From contig OY997593.1 in NCBI GenBank assembly GCA_963921825.1, positions 73,836,513-73,900,512 on the forward strand: 64,000 nucleotides of DNA. Direction: 5' to 3'. The position numbers and the translations under genes were made by a program. Each line of letters opens with the position of its first letter. The first letter of the stretch is position 1. Origin of the DNA: Erodium maritimum. Lineage: Eukaryota; Streptophyta; Magnoliopsida; Geraniales; Geraniaceae. A model generated the notes under the pieces. The model was not told the DNA's origin. It searched no databases and saw only the letters and a list, made by a program, of their open reading frames with translations. This document shows, in pieces, positions 1-12,500 of this stretch.

Positions 1-107
1 TAAACATGAATTCTTGAGATAAAAAAGAACAAAAGTTGATAAGAATCCTGAATGGTTCACTTGTCAAGATATACTACTCCAAGTCTAACAGTTGAAATGT
101 TATGCAG

Positions 108-2356
108 CTACACTGATTACGAGTTGGAGATAAGTTCATCTAGGAATCGTGAAAGTCGCGAACAGCAAGTTCTTCTCTTAGAGTCTAAAAGGTGAGCTTT
201 TCTTACATGTCAATTGGCTTATTTCCTTCATAAAATAATAAACTAATGAAATACCACCATGTAATGTATACAGATCGTAATCACATACTCCCTGCATTTC
301 AAAATAAGTGTCCATTTTGTCACATAAAATGGTTCCAATTTGAGTTCCACTTTCCTTTTGAGTAAGTCAGCTACAAATGAACCCCTTATTAACCTTGATA
401 AAAGTCAACTCTATTTTGTCAACACACTTATGGATATACATGATAGAGTCCATTACTATATAGTATATCCATAATTTTAAAAAGGGTTAATTACCTTTTG
501 TACCCCTTTTGAATTGGTAACATACCTTTAGTACCCCAAAGTTTTACACGTTCAATGACAGTCCTTACATTTTGGTAACATTCATTTAGTACCCTTTATG
601 AATTGGTCACATATCATTTGATACCCCTTATGTATTGGTAACAGGACATTTAATACCCCTTATGAATTGGTCACAGATCATCAAAATGGCGTAAACGTGA
701 CCAAAATTTTGTCCAACCAATACATCAGGGTACTAAAGGAGTGTTACCTATACATAAGGGGTACTAAAGGTAATTAACCCTTTCAAAAAATGAGAAAGTA
801 GACACTTAATAACGAAGGAAGTAATTTATATTCTAGGGGTAAGCTTATTAACACTCTTTCGGAGACTTTGATTATCAAATACAGTGTAAAGGTGAAGGGT
901 TACTAGTAACACGTTGTCACCTTTTGTTATTCATCAAAAAACAACATATTCCGTCCATTTTGTCCAAAAAAACACTGATAAAAGAAAAAGATGACAGTCT
1001 GTTCCCAATAAAACTATCACCTATTCAGTGTAAATCCAGTTTTTAGGGGGTGTTTTTAAGAATCAAAGGCCATCGGCGGGGTGTAAATAGCGTTTTCCCT
1101 ATATTCTAAATTATATCAACATCATCGCCATTTTTTTATCCAGAGAACAGGTGATGCTGTTGGACAACGAAATAACATTCAATGAAGCTATAATTGAAGA
1201 GAGAGAGCAGGGGATCCAAGAAATTCAGCACCAGATTGGAGAAGTGAATGAAATCTTCAAAGATCTGGCTGTACTGGTTCATGACCAAGGAGTTATGATA
1301 GGTATGCATATTTCCATCACGTATGTATTCGAATTCTCCATATCCCACTAACTGTATGAATTGCATTCAGATGACATCAGCTCCAATATCGAGAGTTCCC
1401 ATGCCGCGACTAACCAAGCCACTACCCAACTTAAGAAGGCATCCAAAAGCCAAAAAACTGGTTCATCCCTGGTAAGTTTCATTTGACGTTTAGGGGTAAC
1501 TCTAAATATGCACCAGGACGACCTTTTAAGCTGAAATTTGTTGTCTCACCTTTTTTTTAGCAGAAAACGACTTCGCTTAAATATTATTGATGCCGTCAGT
1601 TTTTAGTAAAAAACTTCTGTCTCCTTTGCAGGGGTATTCATCCGAGATTGATTGTTAGTTTTTGACATTAAATGAAAGGTGACAATTAATTTTGTCTAAT
1701 TATCAAAATAAATCCTAAAGTATTGTCTACAAACGAAAAAATGTTGTTAGGCTACACTAAAGTTTTGTCCACCAACTTCCCTAGAAAAACGCAGCAGGTT
1801 GATTGTCAAAGACTACCCTAAAGTATTGTCCACACAACTATAGAATGCATTATGAATTGCCCACAAATCTATTGAATTCGCCATACCATTCATTCTGAAC
1901 ATTCATCATAGTTTCTCCCTGTTATGTTTTTCTAACAGATGTGGGTGGACAAAAGTTTAGTATTGCCTAAACACGTGGGCAAAATTTTAGGTATATTTAC
2001 GTTTGTGGACAATACTTTTAAGGAAGCTTTTGACTATTAACCCATTAGTTTTTTGCTGAAAACTGACAACATAAGTACTATTTAAAGTAAGTAAGCTGTT
2101 TTCAGCTAAAAAAACAGAGACAACTATGTGCATTTTTGAAAGAAAAAAAGTTGGGCACATTTCCGCTTAAATGGTCGTTGAGTGTGTATTTGAGGTTATC
2201 CCACATTTCTATTTCCAGATGTTTATAGCTATACTAACATGGACACATGACCTCTATGAGTTGTCTAAAAGATACAAATTGTCCATGCAGACGTGTTTGC
2301 TCTTGGTGATATTCGGAATAATTCTGATCATTGTGGTCATAGTCGTGGTGGCCTAA
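108..2356 (+). CDS. SYP2: SYP2-type syntaxin (Qa-SNARE), 3' part only
   Basis: Four exons are visible: 108-191, 1144-1301, 1371-1471 and 2291-2356, ending in TAA. All junctions are GT-AG. The upstream exons lie left of the window. The translation reads from ...[20 protein letters not shown] through a Qa-SNARE heptad region to a C-terminal tail anchor ([20 protein letters not shown]). The zero-layer glutamine is in VHDQGVMID. Plant SYP21/22/23 syntaxins have this exact layout and act in membrane fusion at the prevacuolar compartment and vacuole. The first visible intron and the last intron are filled with MITEs. Which SYP2 member this is cannot be settled from the C-terminal third. The family assignment is firm. 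Confidence 0.9.
288..821. mobile_element. Stowaway-like MITE in a SYP2 intron
   Basis: The ends CTCCCTGCATTT... and ...AACGAAGGAAG are inverted relative to each other and flanked by TA on both sides (286-287 and 822-823). They resemble the CTCCCTCCGT termini of Stowaway elements. A second MITE (481-783) is inserted inside it, which accounts for the large size. Confidence 0.7.
481..783. mobile_element. MITE nested in the Stowaway element
   Basis: Terminal inverted repeats of about 28 bp (481-508 and 756-783) match with one difference. They begin AAAGGGTTAATTACC. The interior contains repeated, diverged copies of an 'AATTGGT(C/A)ACA' phrase and has no coding capacity. Confidence 0.7.
834..1100. 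mobile_element. MITE family C, copy 1 (SYP2 intron)
   Basis: The sequence shares long stretches (for example the CATTTTGTCC...ACTGATAAA phrase and the GTTTTCCCTA end) with elements at 33533-33863 and 42281-42608. It is non-coding and lies just before the exon at 1144. Confidence 0.55.
1695..2043. mobile_element. MITE family A, copy 1 (SYP2 intron)
   Basis: This is a diverged copy of the element also found at 11951-12286, 20254-20629 and 41362-41740. The ends carry inverted versions of 'CTAAAGTATTGTC(C/T)ACAAACG' and the middle holds the 'GAATGCATTATGAATTGCCC' phrase. Confidence 0.65.
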
Positions 2357-3039
2357 TGAGCAAGGAATTTCTATACATCAATCTCAACCACAAGGCTCGA
2401 TCTGGCCACAGTTGAGCCCTTTCAAGTGAGTTCTTGTCATATCTTCAACTGGGTTCGAGTCCAACCAAGCCAAGATCATAAGTCCTATCACCATTGACCA
2501 TTGATTATAATTCGTTCTGGCGCAGAAATCCTTCATTATTTGTTGCTTTGTATTCTTTTTTCCCGAGTTTGTACTGATTTCCCATTTTAGCATGAAATTC
2601 AATTATTGTTCGTTCCAAGACAATGCGACTTCGAAACTAGTTCTTCCCATCGCCGTTGCCTTTCTGAGTACCTATCTATATTTATGTTAAGTTATATCTT
2701 TACATCCTTTTAGTTACACGTCTGTTTTTTTAAGAAAAGTTGTTGTCACATGATATATAATGAGAAGATGTATATACGACCTGTTGAAATGCTCAAAATA
2801 AATTGTTATATAACTCTAAACTTGATGGACAATAATATTATACCGTCTTTAACACGTAACTAAAGTTTGATAAAAAAACTAAAAGAAAAATTGCACGTCC
2901 TGAGCAAGAAAAAAAATTAATTTAACCAACACTAAAATAAGAGATAGTTTCAACTCGCTACCCCAAAATATTACGATTTTCAAATCACTACACCTATTGT
3001 ATTTTTTTCCAAAAAATTAATTTAGTTTTCATAAAAATA

Positions 3040-3267
3040 AGGGATAATTTCAAATCGCTACCTCAAAATATTACGATTTTCAAATCACTACCCTAGTAAA
3101 ATATATTTTCCTCACTACGCTATTGTTTCACAATGATCAAGCTTTCAGGTCGATATTTTCAAATCACTACCCGCCATTCATACTTGATGTTCGAAGACGT
3201 TCATAACGAGAACAAAGAATACAGGTCAAAGAAATGATTTCAAAATGTAGGATAGCAAATTATCCCT
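3040..3267. mobile_element. MITE with AGGGATAATTT termini
   Basis: The left end AGGGATAATTTCAAATCGC is inverted at the right end (...ATAGCAAATTATCCCT). The interior repeats an 'AAATCACTACCC' phrase. It is related at its tips to family B but differs internally. Confidence 0.6.
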
Positions 3268-4067
3268 AAAACTAAAACCAAAGACCTATCCATTTTAGCA
3301 GCCATTAACTTCAGATGTAAGTTAACAGATTCTACCTTACAGTGTAACTAAAATAATAAAACGATACCTCACTGCAAAGTAAAATTCACAGTATATTCCA
3401 CAAATATTCCTTAACTGTGGTACAGTTCCAAATTCCAGTTCATACTGTAGTCATGTCAAGTTAACACGTTTAGATTAAAACATATTCCTCGTTCAATTAT
3501 AGTAGCATAGAATCAGAAATACTGAGCTGAACAAAGAATTCAACTTACATTTCAATAAGCATCCTGATAAAATTTCTCCACATCCGTTCTCGATGCTAAT
3601 AGCATTTTTTTTTTATGTAATATTACTATGATGGCATATCATTTTAGATTTACCTGCTGACAGATAATTCATGATATCCTCTGGAGCAGTAGTTTTCGTA
3701 GGCTGATCATGGCATATCATGTGTGACGTGTACAGGTCATACTAGAAGAACCACACATACACAATCAAATTATTAAATACAAAGTAAACGGGTTATCAGA
3801 TTCTTTAAGCTTCTTTGTTACCAGTACACGTCCATCCTCAACAACAAAGGTTTACCACAAAATTCATCATCTCTGCATAAAGAAAAGAACATTAAAAAAA
3901 CTGAGTTGATAAACCTTCATGTAATTTTATTGAAGTAGTGAAAATGAATATCAGGCCCGACCTTCCGATATTACTAACTTGTTTTACTTAAGGTTGTCAA
4001 CTAAAGCATGAAAGGTAAAGACCTATGTCCAGGTTTTGATCTGGATAACTAATTATTATAACATAAA

Positions 4068-4296
4068 AGGGATAATTGCAAAATCTTGCGATGAACTAGC
4101 ATGCTTTGCAAATACTAAAGATGAACTACTTATTGCAAATGACATCCCCATTTATTTCCCCTCTGCAAATCACTAGCAGTTGGGGGTGTAATTTGCAATA
4201 AAAAATGGTTGCGAGTGTCATTTGCAATAGAAAATAGTTGACTAATACTATTTGCAAAACGCGCATACCTCACCGTAGGCTCTTACAATTATTCTT
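4068..4296. mobile_element. MITE family B, copy 1
   Basis: It begins AGGGATAATTGCAAAATC and ends with a diverged inverse containing GCAAAACGCGCATA. Copies at 19016-19302 and 40459-40836 share both ends and the internal 'GCAAATGACATCCCC' phrase. It lies just downstream of the HSFA1 stop codon and could be in its 3' UTR. Confidence 0.6.
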
Positions 4297-4358
4297 AACA
4301 TAAATGGTAAATTAAAAGTTACCTTTATATGAGACGACACATGTAATCGGATATGACA

Positions 4359-7300
4359 TCATCCCCTTTTGGCCTCTGATGTAAGAAGCCCCATCTGTGC
4401 GGTAAGATTATCCATCTGTGGACTCCTGTTCCATCCGTTTTCCTGCATAGGAAATTCGAGCTCAGTGCAGTCTGAATTGATTTCATCCGTATCCCCTGTA
4501 AGCGGGCTTGTTGCAAGAAACTGCTCCCAGAAAACATCATTGATTCCAGGAAGCCTAGGGACACTGTCCAACAAGCTCTCCATGTCTGGATCAGGAGAAA
4601 GGGCACCAGTTTCAATGCTCATATCTCCATCCAAAACTGCAGACAATGGATCCGCATACCCAGCATTCCCAGTCCCGGACCCTGTAAAATTCATATCTGC
4701 AGTGTCAGCGCTGCTTTCCGGCATTATTCCCTGCATTTGAGTGAAGTCGAGCAAGATTGAATCTTGAGAATTGAGAACATTCATTTCAGGGTAATGAGCT
4801 GCTTTAGCATGGTCATTCACCATAGGAGGGGGCGACTGAATTTCATAGATGGAAGCAGAAGCACAGTCAGCTAAAGACGGCCCAGAAGTTGGTGTAACCT
4901 CAGAGAGGGTCACCCCAGAGGTCCGGCTTGAGGAGCTTCCACATTCCAAAGCGTTCAGAGCATCTGAATTCGTCACCGAGGGTGATGCATTCATTCTCAT
5001 TATTTGTCGGACCATTGACTTGGCTGCTTCGTTCATTGAAGGCTTGAACTTGACCATCTGGCCGTTAGGAGAAGTGGTCGCATGCCCACCGACTGCAATT
5101 TCTTCCTCCTGCTTGGGAAGTCTCCTTTTCTTACTGCCTCCAACACGCCTGTTGCTTTCATTCTGCTGCTGAACAAACTGGCCGAAGAAGCCAGGACTCT
5201 GCATGGCTTTCGCAAGAAATGACATGATCTGTTGCTGACGTTGCTCCATTACCTGTACGTGTTGCCCCACAGTTTGTAACTGGTTTTCAGTTGTTTGTTG
5301 TTGTTGCCTCAACCTTACAAGTTCCTGCATAAGGACATTCTTGTCCCTTTTGAGTATCTCAACCTCTTCCTCTAACCCGAACTTCCCCACCTCAACGCAT
5401 GCCCCAACTGATGTGCTCTGAATTTGAGGTTGTTGTGATTGATGACTATTTTGTACATGGGCAGGCTTTCGCCTACTTATATTTTTCAGGAGATGTTTCT
5501 GACCTCTTAGAAATCCCTCATTTGCGAATTCCCAGCGATCTGGATCAACTTTCCTAAAACCCTGCTCAATCAAATTTGAAGAAATATTACAGATAGTCAA
5601 TACTTAACAGTAACACAATAGAAATTATCAACATATAAATGAAACAGCTGCCTAATATACATGCAATAAGAAAAATATGAAATCATCATCAAGACATCAA
5701 CTATTTGGCTTTAGTTACTATGGTTAATCAGCCAAAAAGAAGGGGAAAAAAGTGGAAATATGAGTATACAGTGATTTCTATATACCTTATTTCACAAAGA
5801 TGAGAATAAATATTTTCAAGTTACCAAGTGCATGGGTTGCTAGAGTTCTTTTCCTATATACTTTACTCTGCCCAGTGAGATAAGCAAGAAAAATTGATGC
5901 CAAAGATCATGTAATTATAGCATGAGAACTAGGAGCACTTCCATGTGCATAGCTCCAAGCCAACTACTGCACGTCACATGCTCTTGCACATGTAAATACT
6001 GTACAATGTGAAGGATATAAAGGACTGTAAATCACATGTCCCTAAGTAGATCCTATCATCTTGGCAGTTAGGTGAAGATGTACAGCAGCCGAAAAACTTC
6101 ATCAGTGGATCTATATAGAATATTGAAAATACATGTTTTCCAATGTACAGTTTATATCCTAATCCACTACAAGTGCGAAATAGAGTTTTTCATATTAAGA
6201 GAATTAACCAATAAAATAACTAGATCACTTAAAACTGCATGAGATAATGTGAGTCTTTTGAAACATCCAACAAAGAAAATAAGAATGTATACTTGCTTTC
6301 AATATTTCTAACTCTCATATGGAGAAAAAAATCTCCTTATAGAACTTTGGAGCTTCAAATTTACCTGTTAACTTACTATATAGACACACAAAAACACCAA
6401 TATTTGCCCAAATTAACCCAAAATTGACCAAAAGCCATTCAGGGTGCATATTAACCTGCAAGTTTATAAACCTTGAATTAGGGAAGGGGATGGGTCCATC
6501 TAGAGTTATAACTGTTGTGAGGATATAAATGATTTGGATATCCTAAATCATGAAGTTGTAAGCAAATTTTGATAACAAAATAGAAAAGCTCAGTAAAATT
6601 TGTTGTTGTTAATAATATAGATTCAGTGATGCGTATAATATCCTTATTAGCTGAGTATGAATTATACGATATCCTAGCCTTTCTATTAATTAGCCAGAAT
6701 TAAATCTCAGAGAATCCTACACATGCTCCCGCTCCTTTCATATCACAGTCCCAAGTCAAGCACAGTAGCCATTTAGTCTCAGATAATAATTTTGGCAGAA
6801 TCCTTATATAGCAATCAACACCTTGTTCGGATTATGTCCCAAACAAGATCAGATACATACAAGTATGCGGTGCCAATGGAGATAACCGTGCCATAATTTG
6901 TGATGCAACTTCATAGCACTATAATTCAGCTACTAAAAGTACAGCATGGATATCCATATTCAACAAGTAGACCAAAATTTGCAACCAGCACAATGAAACA
7001 GGCTAACAGCCTAATCTTTAGAGTGGTGGCTCACATTCAAATAGAAACCACGACCTCAATTTCATGTTCTCCAGTCAGATTTCCTTTTCAAGGAACGCAA
7101 TCTCAGTTAAATCCAGCAACAATTCTATACTCCGATTCCAAAATTCTCAATATCCATACCTCCAATCACCATTTCCACAGAGATTTAAATTTGCAAACCA
7201 AATACGCATAACAGAAGAGAAAGAAATACCGACATATGTGTTCAATTGCCTGACGAAGCTGGAGAAGTTGTTGTGCTTGAAATACTTGGGCAGGAGATCT

Positions 7301-7482
7301 CTGGCGAATTCAGGCACGTTCCAGACGACGAAACTGTTGCTGCTCTTGCTCCACGACACCACCGAGTTCGTGGACGGGTCGTCCACCATATCGTACGTCT
7401 TGCAGAGGAACGGCGGTGGCGAATTCAGATGAGGCGCTCCGGCAGCGCTCGTGATCGACGACGAATCCTGAACTGCTTCCAT
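4359..7482 (-). CDS. HSFA1: Heat shock transcription factor, class A1
   Basis: Two coding exons, 7482-7234 and 5561-4359, joined in phase 0 ([14 protein letters not shown]), give 483 residues. The 1.67-kb intron sits inside the DNA-binding domain, as in plant HSFs generally. In order: the DNA-binding domain at about residues 23-117 ([12 protein letters not shown]...[10 protein letters not shown]...RGQKHLL); the HR-A/B oligomerisation coiled coil at about 149-205, with the extended class A spacing; a basic nuclear localisation signal SKKRRLPK at about 226-233; an AHA activation motif DVFWEQFL at about 425-432; and a C-terminal leucine-rich export-type motif [10 protein letters not shown]. Family knowledge says A1 factors are master regulators of the heat response, held by HSP70/HSP90. 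The intron donor is TAT|GTCGGT. The leader carries two upstream ORFs, one overlapping the start codon. Confidence 0.94.
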
Positions 7483-7559
7483 TTCTCCGATCGGGAACTT
7501 TGAAACTCACTACGAAAAGAAAACAAGAGAAAACGTGAGAAGCTGTGGTTTGTTCGCAT
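7425..7559 (-). other. Upstream ORF overlapping the HSFA1 start
   Basis: An ATG at 7559 opens a 44-codon frame that passes through the HSFA1 start codon (7482) in another frame and stops at 7425. A ribosome using it could not reinitiate at 7482. It matters only if the transcript starts upstream, as the TATA-like site near 7822 suggests. Confidence 0.5.
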
Positions 7560-7565
7560 CAGCTT

Positions 7566-7604
7566 CTACGAGCAATTGCTTGCTGTGAATCCACGATTGG
7601 CCAT
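7566..7604 (-). other. Short upstream ORF in the HSFA1 leader
   Basis: ATG at 7604 followed by 11 further codons and TAG. It lies within the predicted 5' UTR, upstream of the overlapping uORF. Confidence 0.45.
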
Positions 7605-7818
7605 TGATTTGGTTTCAGAGAGAGCAAGTACCGTACGAATTGAGAGTTCGAGCTAGAGGATCTGATAAACCCTAATCCAGAGGTTCTAGAGAGAGAAATA
7701 GATAGAGGAATTTAGAGAGAGTGAGATCAGCGCTCAGAGTGAGCTTAGCTTTTGCACGAAGAAGGAGATGGCGGTCTAATCCACTGCGGTTGTGGTCAGA
7801 ACAGCAAGGTTTTGGGTG

Positions 7819-7826
7819 TATTTATA
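7819..7826 (-). promoter_or_regulatory. TATA box, HSFA1 promoter
   Basis: The minus strand reads TATAAATA about 340 bp before the start codon. This would place transcription start near 7790 and leave a leader of about 300 nt. Confidence 0.5.
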
Positions 7827-7829
7827 CAC

Positions 7830-9564
7830 GTCCGATTTGTCTGGGTTTGGTATAGTGATGTCATGTAGGTGGCTGTAGGTGATAAAACCGTGACACGTGG
7901 CTGTATTGACGAGGACGTGCGGCTGCTGCGGGTGCCGGTAAATGAAACTTGAAACGCTGTTTCCCCGGGTGAAGCAATTATTTTTCATTTCTAATTTATT
8001 GTTTTGGATTAGATTTATGATATTAAATTAAGTACATTCGTTTTTTTGAAAGAAAAGTTTTATTAGATCACAGTAAATTACTGTTCAAAGCCGCTAATAA
8101 AATGTAATAGTATGTCTGGTTAGAATGTGAGCAACAATATTTGTTTCTCTCCGAACAAAATAACCCTAAAATAATGATAATCATCAAAATTTATGATGAA
8201 TTATTGATATTTGGTAAATACTATTAGCATAGATCTTTTACAAAAAAAAAAATTTAGTGTATTTTAACTAAAAATCTTTTACCCTTAAATAAATTGGTCA
8301 TGCGATGGTCCAATAATTTTATTTTATTTTTGGAAATAATAGTTTCATCCTTCACGTTATACTATTTTTTACTTTGTGTCCTTATGAACATGTATTATAT
8401 TATGTATAATTATTTTTTAATTATAAAAAAATTTAGATATGTAACCGGATTTATGGACAAATAATAATTTGGAGAACACATTTAATCCATTGTAATTGTT
8501 TGTAATTATTATTTTGAATTATTATTATTATTATTAAAGTCTATTTATGAAAAATAATAAACATTAAAATTCACCTATCCCGACCCATCCCTCAAAAGTT
8601 GCTCTAACTTTATGATTCTTTGAATGTGGACAGGCTTCTTCCAACAAAAAAGGTCATGGGTTCGGCTACGTAGGCCTAAGTCCTAACTAGGGACGAGAAA
8701 TGAATGTGGACAGCCAAATTTACGTGTGGTTCTTTCTTGAAGTAGTATGTATACTGGGCCTCCGATATCATGCGGGTTGAGCCCATGTTGTCTGAGACCC
8801 ACTTTTAATGTGGGTGGGACAGAAACTCGGTTTGGCGGGCTCAGGCCCATTTCTGAACACCAGGGTGTTCAACCGACCCACCCGGTCAATCTGACACCAT
8901 CAGTCTTATTGGGTCTGTCCACATATGGTGCAGGATCACCAAAAATTCAATTTGGAGCAAATAAGCTCGGATAGTCGGGTTCGGATTCAAGGATCAAAAC
9001 CCTTATGTAACTTAACCCATTCCACCAATGGAACACACATAATTTAAACCTTGAACTTGAATCTTTGATAAAAGTTTAATAGAATAGAACATTTTTTCAT
9101 CATTAAGCTTATATTACATTCTTATGTGGAATATTTTGAATTTAAAGTTATAAATGGTATTATTATAAAAAAAATTGGAAAGTTATAAATGGTATTATTA
9201 TAAAAAAAATTGGATGGACTCATGCAGTCGGGTAAACTTACCCAAAATCAGACAGCTAAATCCAGGTATCATTCTAAACCTTACAGTGGGAATTATTACA
9301 AATATTTGGACCCAGTCCCTTTGGACCTGTTAAAATTTTGGTCATGGGGCCTGGACCGGCCCATGGAGACCCTTATCCAATGGCCATGGCTAACACTCCA
9401 AACACGTGTACGGCTGATCTGGATTGTTCTGGGTTTTGGGATGTTTGGCTGCACGATGAACTATTAGTCTCCAAACAGCGACCCTTATCCGTCAGCGCCA
9501 TTCTCATCAACCACCGTAACCACCACGGGTTCAGATTCTCACCGGAGTCAACATTGAAACAGCC
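7830..9564. other. Intergenic between HSFA1 and the kinase-like gene
   Basis: This divergent-promoter region has no supported gene. It is strongly AT-rich from about 7990 to 8580. A tandem duplication of about 34 bp (AAAGTTATAAATGG...) occupies about 9146-9213. The last few hundred bases are the presumed promoter and leader of the gene at 9565. Confidence 0.5.
7894..7901. promoter_or_regulatory. G-box/ABRE-type element
   Basis: CACGTGGC, the ACGT-core element bound by bZIP factors, lies about 70 bp upstream of the HSFA1 TATA-like site. Function is inferred from position only. Confidence 0.4.
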
Positions 9565-12500
9565 ATGCTCCTCGCTGCACCCGATTGTTGCTCCGCTTCT
9601 TCGACTCTCTCCTCCGTCAGCATAACCAGGCGCGTCCTCTTCTCTAAGACCTCTGTGAGCTCACCGAGCAGGTACCGTACGAGTCAGTTATGTAGAGCTA
9701 GTTTGAATTTGATCACTAGCTCTGAATCGTTTGAGGTCGGTCGGCTCATTGGAAGCTACGGTTTCATGAACATTACTAGGTTCGTCGCTTTTTATAAATT
9801 TATATTATCGATTATTATGTTCTTATATGTAAAAACAGCTTATGCTTGGTTGCTGGAATCGGAATCAGAGAGAAAGTTCAGGTTTGAGCTGGAGGTAGAA
9901 ATGTAAAAAAAAATTCTTTTCATAATGGAGGTTCATGAAGTTTTTAATTGAATACTTTGTGAGATGAAACTTTTGTTTGGTTGACAAGAAAATGAAGTGG
10001 GAAAAGGGGGGAAATGAATAGTACAGTTTATATTTGGGTTTGTACTCATTACAAGAAATTGAGGTGAATTTGTATACAAATGTTGATTTCTGGAATGCCC
10101 TTTGTCAAGCCTTTTGTTTGGTTGCTTAGATTATAAAAAGGGAAAAAGAAACAATGAGAGAAAATGGTACATGCTATATTTGACCCAGGAGAGTGAGTTT
10201 CATGATTCTTTCTATGAAATCGGGTTAATTTGAAGTGAAGATCTATTTACATATTTCTCTAGCTTTCATCAAAATATCCACTCTTTTTATGGAAAATTTC
10301 CGCTTTATCATGTAGCTATACAGGACTTCAGTCTGGGTCGGATTTTGAGTACTCATCTGGAGATATCAGTGGATTGAAAACTCAAGATGTAGGAGAAGGC
10401 AGCGTAAAGATCAGGTGCATCTTCATTGATGTTTTATTTGCATAGTATGCATGTATTATTATGTCGATGAGACGTGGCAAGTTACTTCCTCTTCTTACTA
10501 CTGATACAATCAATATCAGTTACTTTGTAGGCTTTATGAAGGCAGAATAGCTCAAGGGCCATTTAGAGGGACTCCGGTTGTTCTAAAGGTGTATGCAGTT
10601 GGTTATCTTTTTCATAATAACCTTTTTAGTTTTCATGTGGAATTAGAAACAGCTAAAAACATATGCATGGTTTAAGGTGTAAATAAGTAGTCATGTTTTT
10701 CTTTATTTTGATAGGATTTTCTTAAATTTTCACTTAAACCCTTCCCATCCATCCAATGAAATTCGAACTCATGTCTCCTCCGTGGAATTGTGAGTCTTGA
10801 ACCATCGGGGTTATCAGTGCTTGATCTGAAACTGATCGCATTGCACTGCTGCTTGTGTGGTAAATCACTTGTTTATGTTTAAACTGGATAGTGTGCAACG
10901 CTTCTATTTGCTATACACACGAAAACTAATACTTGAGTGATCCACTGTAGGAAGTGTTGTGATTTTAAATATAAAAAATTACCATATCATCATAAACTGT
11001 CGAGCTAATTGTCTGCTGATATATTGAGAATAACATTGTCAACCATGTATAGGTTTATCCTGGACAACGAGCTGGTGGCACGGAGGCAGATATGATGGCT
11101 GCAAATGAGCTGAATGCGCACACATCCCTTCAAGTAAGATAAAGAATCAATTGCATGTTTCTTTTGTCGATATGTGGATGTAAAGAAATCCTGTAGGTTT
11201 ATCTTTGCATGACGTATTTTTACAGAGCAGTTCAAAGGATAGCTACCTGAATCTTGTGGTACTTGTTGGGGGGTTCGAGACAAAAACTGGGGAGCAGGTG
11301 TGTGACACACACCAAAACATATTTTGCTGGCATCTGAAGTATTTGGAAAATTTCATTAGATATAATATATGCTAATGTACTTGAATCTATGTGTACAGTG
11401 GCTTGCATTTCGTAATGACGGGAAATACAGTGCTGCAGACTACGCAAAATTCTCAAGCGATAAAATGTCGAAAACCCGTGCTTTAGGAGAACAATCTTGG
11501 AATCTTTTTGAAGAAAAAGCGAAAATCGATCGCAGAAGATTTTTTGTTATCAAGCTACTTCGAGGTGCTATGAGTGGTCTAGCATACATGCATGAAAATG
11601 ACAGATTACACCAAAGTCTTGGTCCATCTTCTGTCGTTCTGAAGTAAGATATTACTCTTCTAATTGTTGTGGCCACTTTCTTCTCATCATCTGAACTCTT
11701 TCCTTTTTCTGCATGATTAATGACAGTACACTAGCAGAGAGGGAAGCAGGTTACTTAATTCCACGACTTCGGGATCTAGCCTTCTCTGTTGATATCAGGT
11801 ACTCTGAAGATTTCCTGGAGATATTATTATCTGCATATAATTCAATTTAAACAACATTCTCTGTAATGTTTCCTAATTAAAGGTATTTTTACATGTACAT
11901 GATCAAAGTTGAGCGTTCATAATCTATTTCTGTTGTTTGCATTAATCAAAGGGTTAATTGTCAAAAAGTGCACTGAAGTTTTGTCCACAAACGAAAACAT
12001 GCTTAAACTTTTGTTCACGCTTTGTGGGTGCACTGAAGTTTTGTCCACCGATTTGTTTTAGAAAAACGTAACAGGGATGTTCAGAATGAATGGTCTGGGC
12101 AGTTCTTCGCGGATTCAATAGATTTGTGGGTAATACATAATGCATTCTAAAGTTGTGTGGGCAATTCATTTTTTCTAAAAAAGCCGGTGGACAAAACTTC
12201 AGTGCACTCACAAAGCGTGGACAAAAGTTTATGTATGTTTTCGTTTGTGGACAAAACTTCAGTGCACTTTTTGACAATTTACCTTTAATCAAAGGTATTG
12301 TTGGATTTTTTTTCTATATGTTACTTCAAAAATGTTATAATTCTAATTAGCATCGACGAAATCATGCGTGGAAGGTGGAACATATTCATTCGTAAACATC
12401 ATGGTTGCACATGTCAATTAATAACTGACAGACAATTTCTAAAAGATATGTTAATGCAAAATACAGATTTATGACTTAGCAATTTCAGTGTAAACTATTG

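Larger units (their letters stand above)
2357..4358. other. Intergenic: convergent 3' ends of SYP2 and HSFA1
   Basis: No coding exon is recognised. The first few hundred bases are probably SYP2 3' UTR. The rest is AT-rich and holds two MITEs (3040-3267 and 4068-4296) plus a partial duplicate of the first one's left half at about 2938-3010. Confidence 0.6.
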
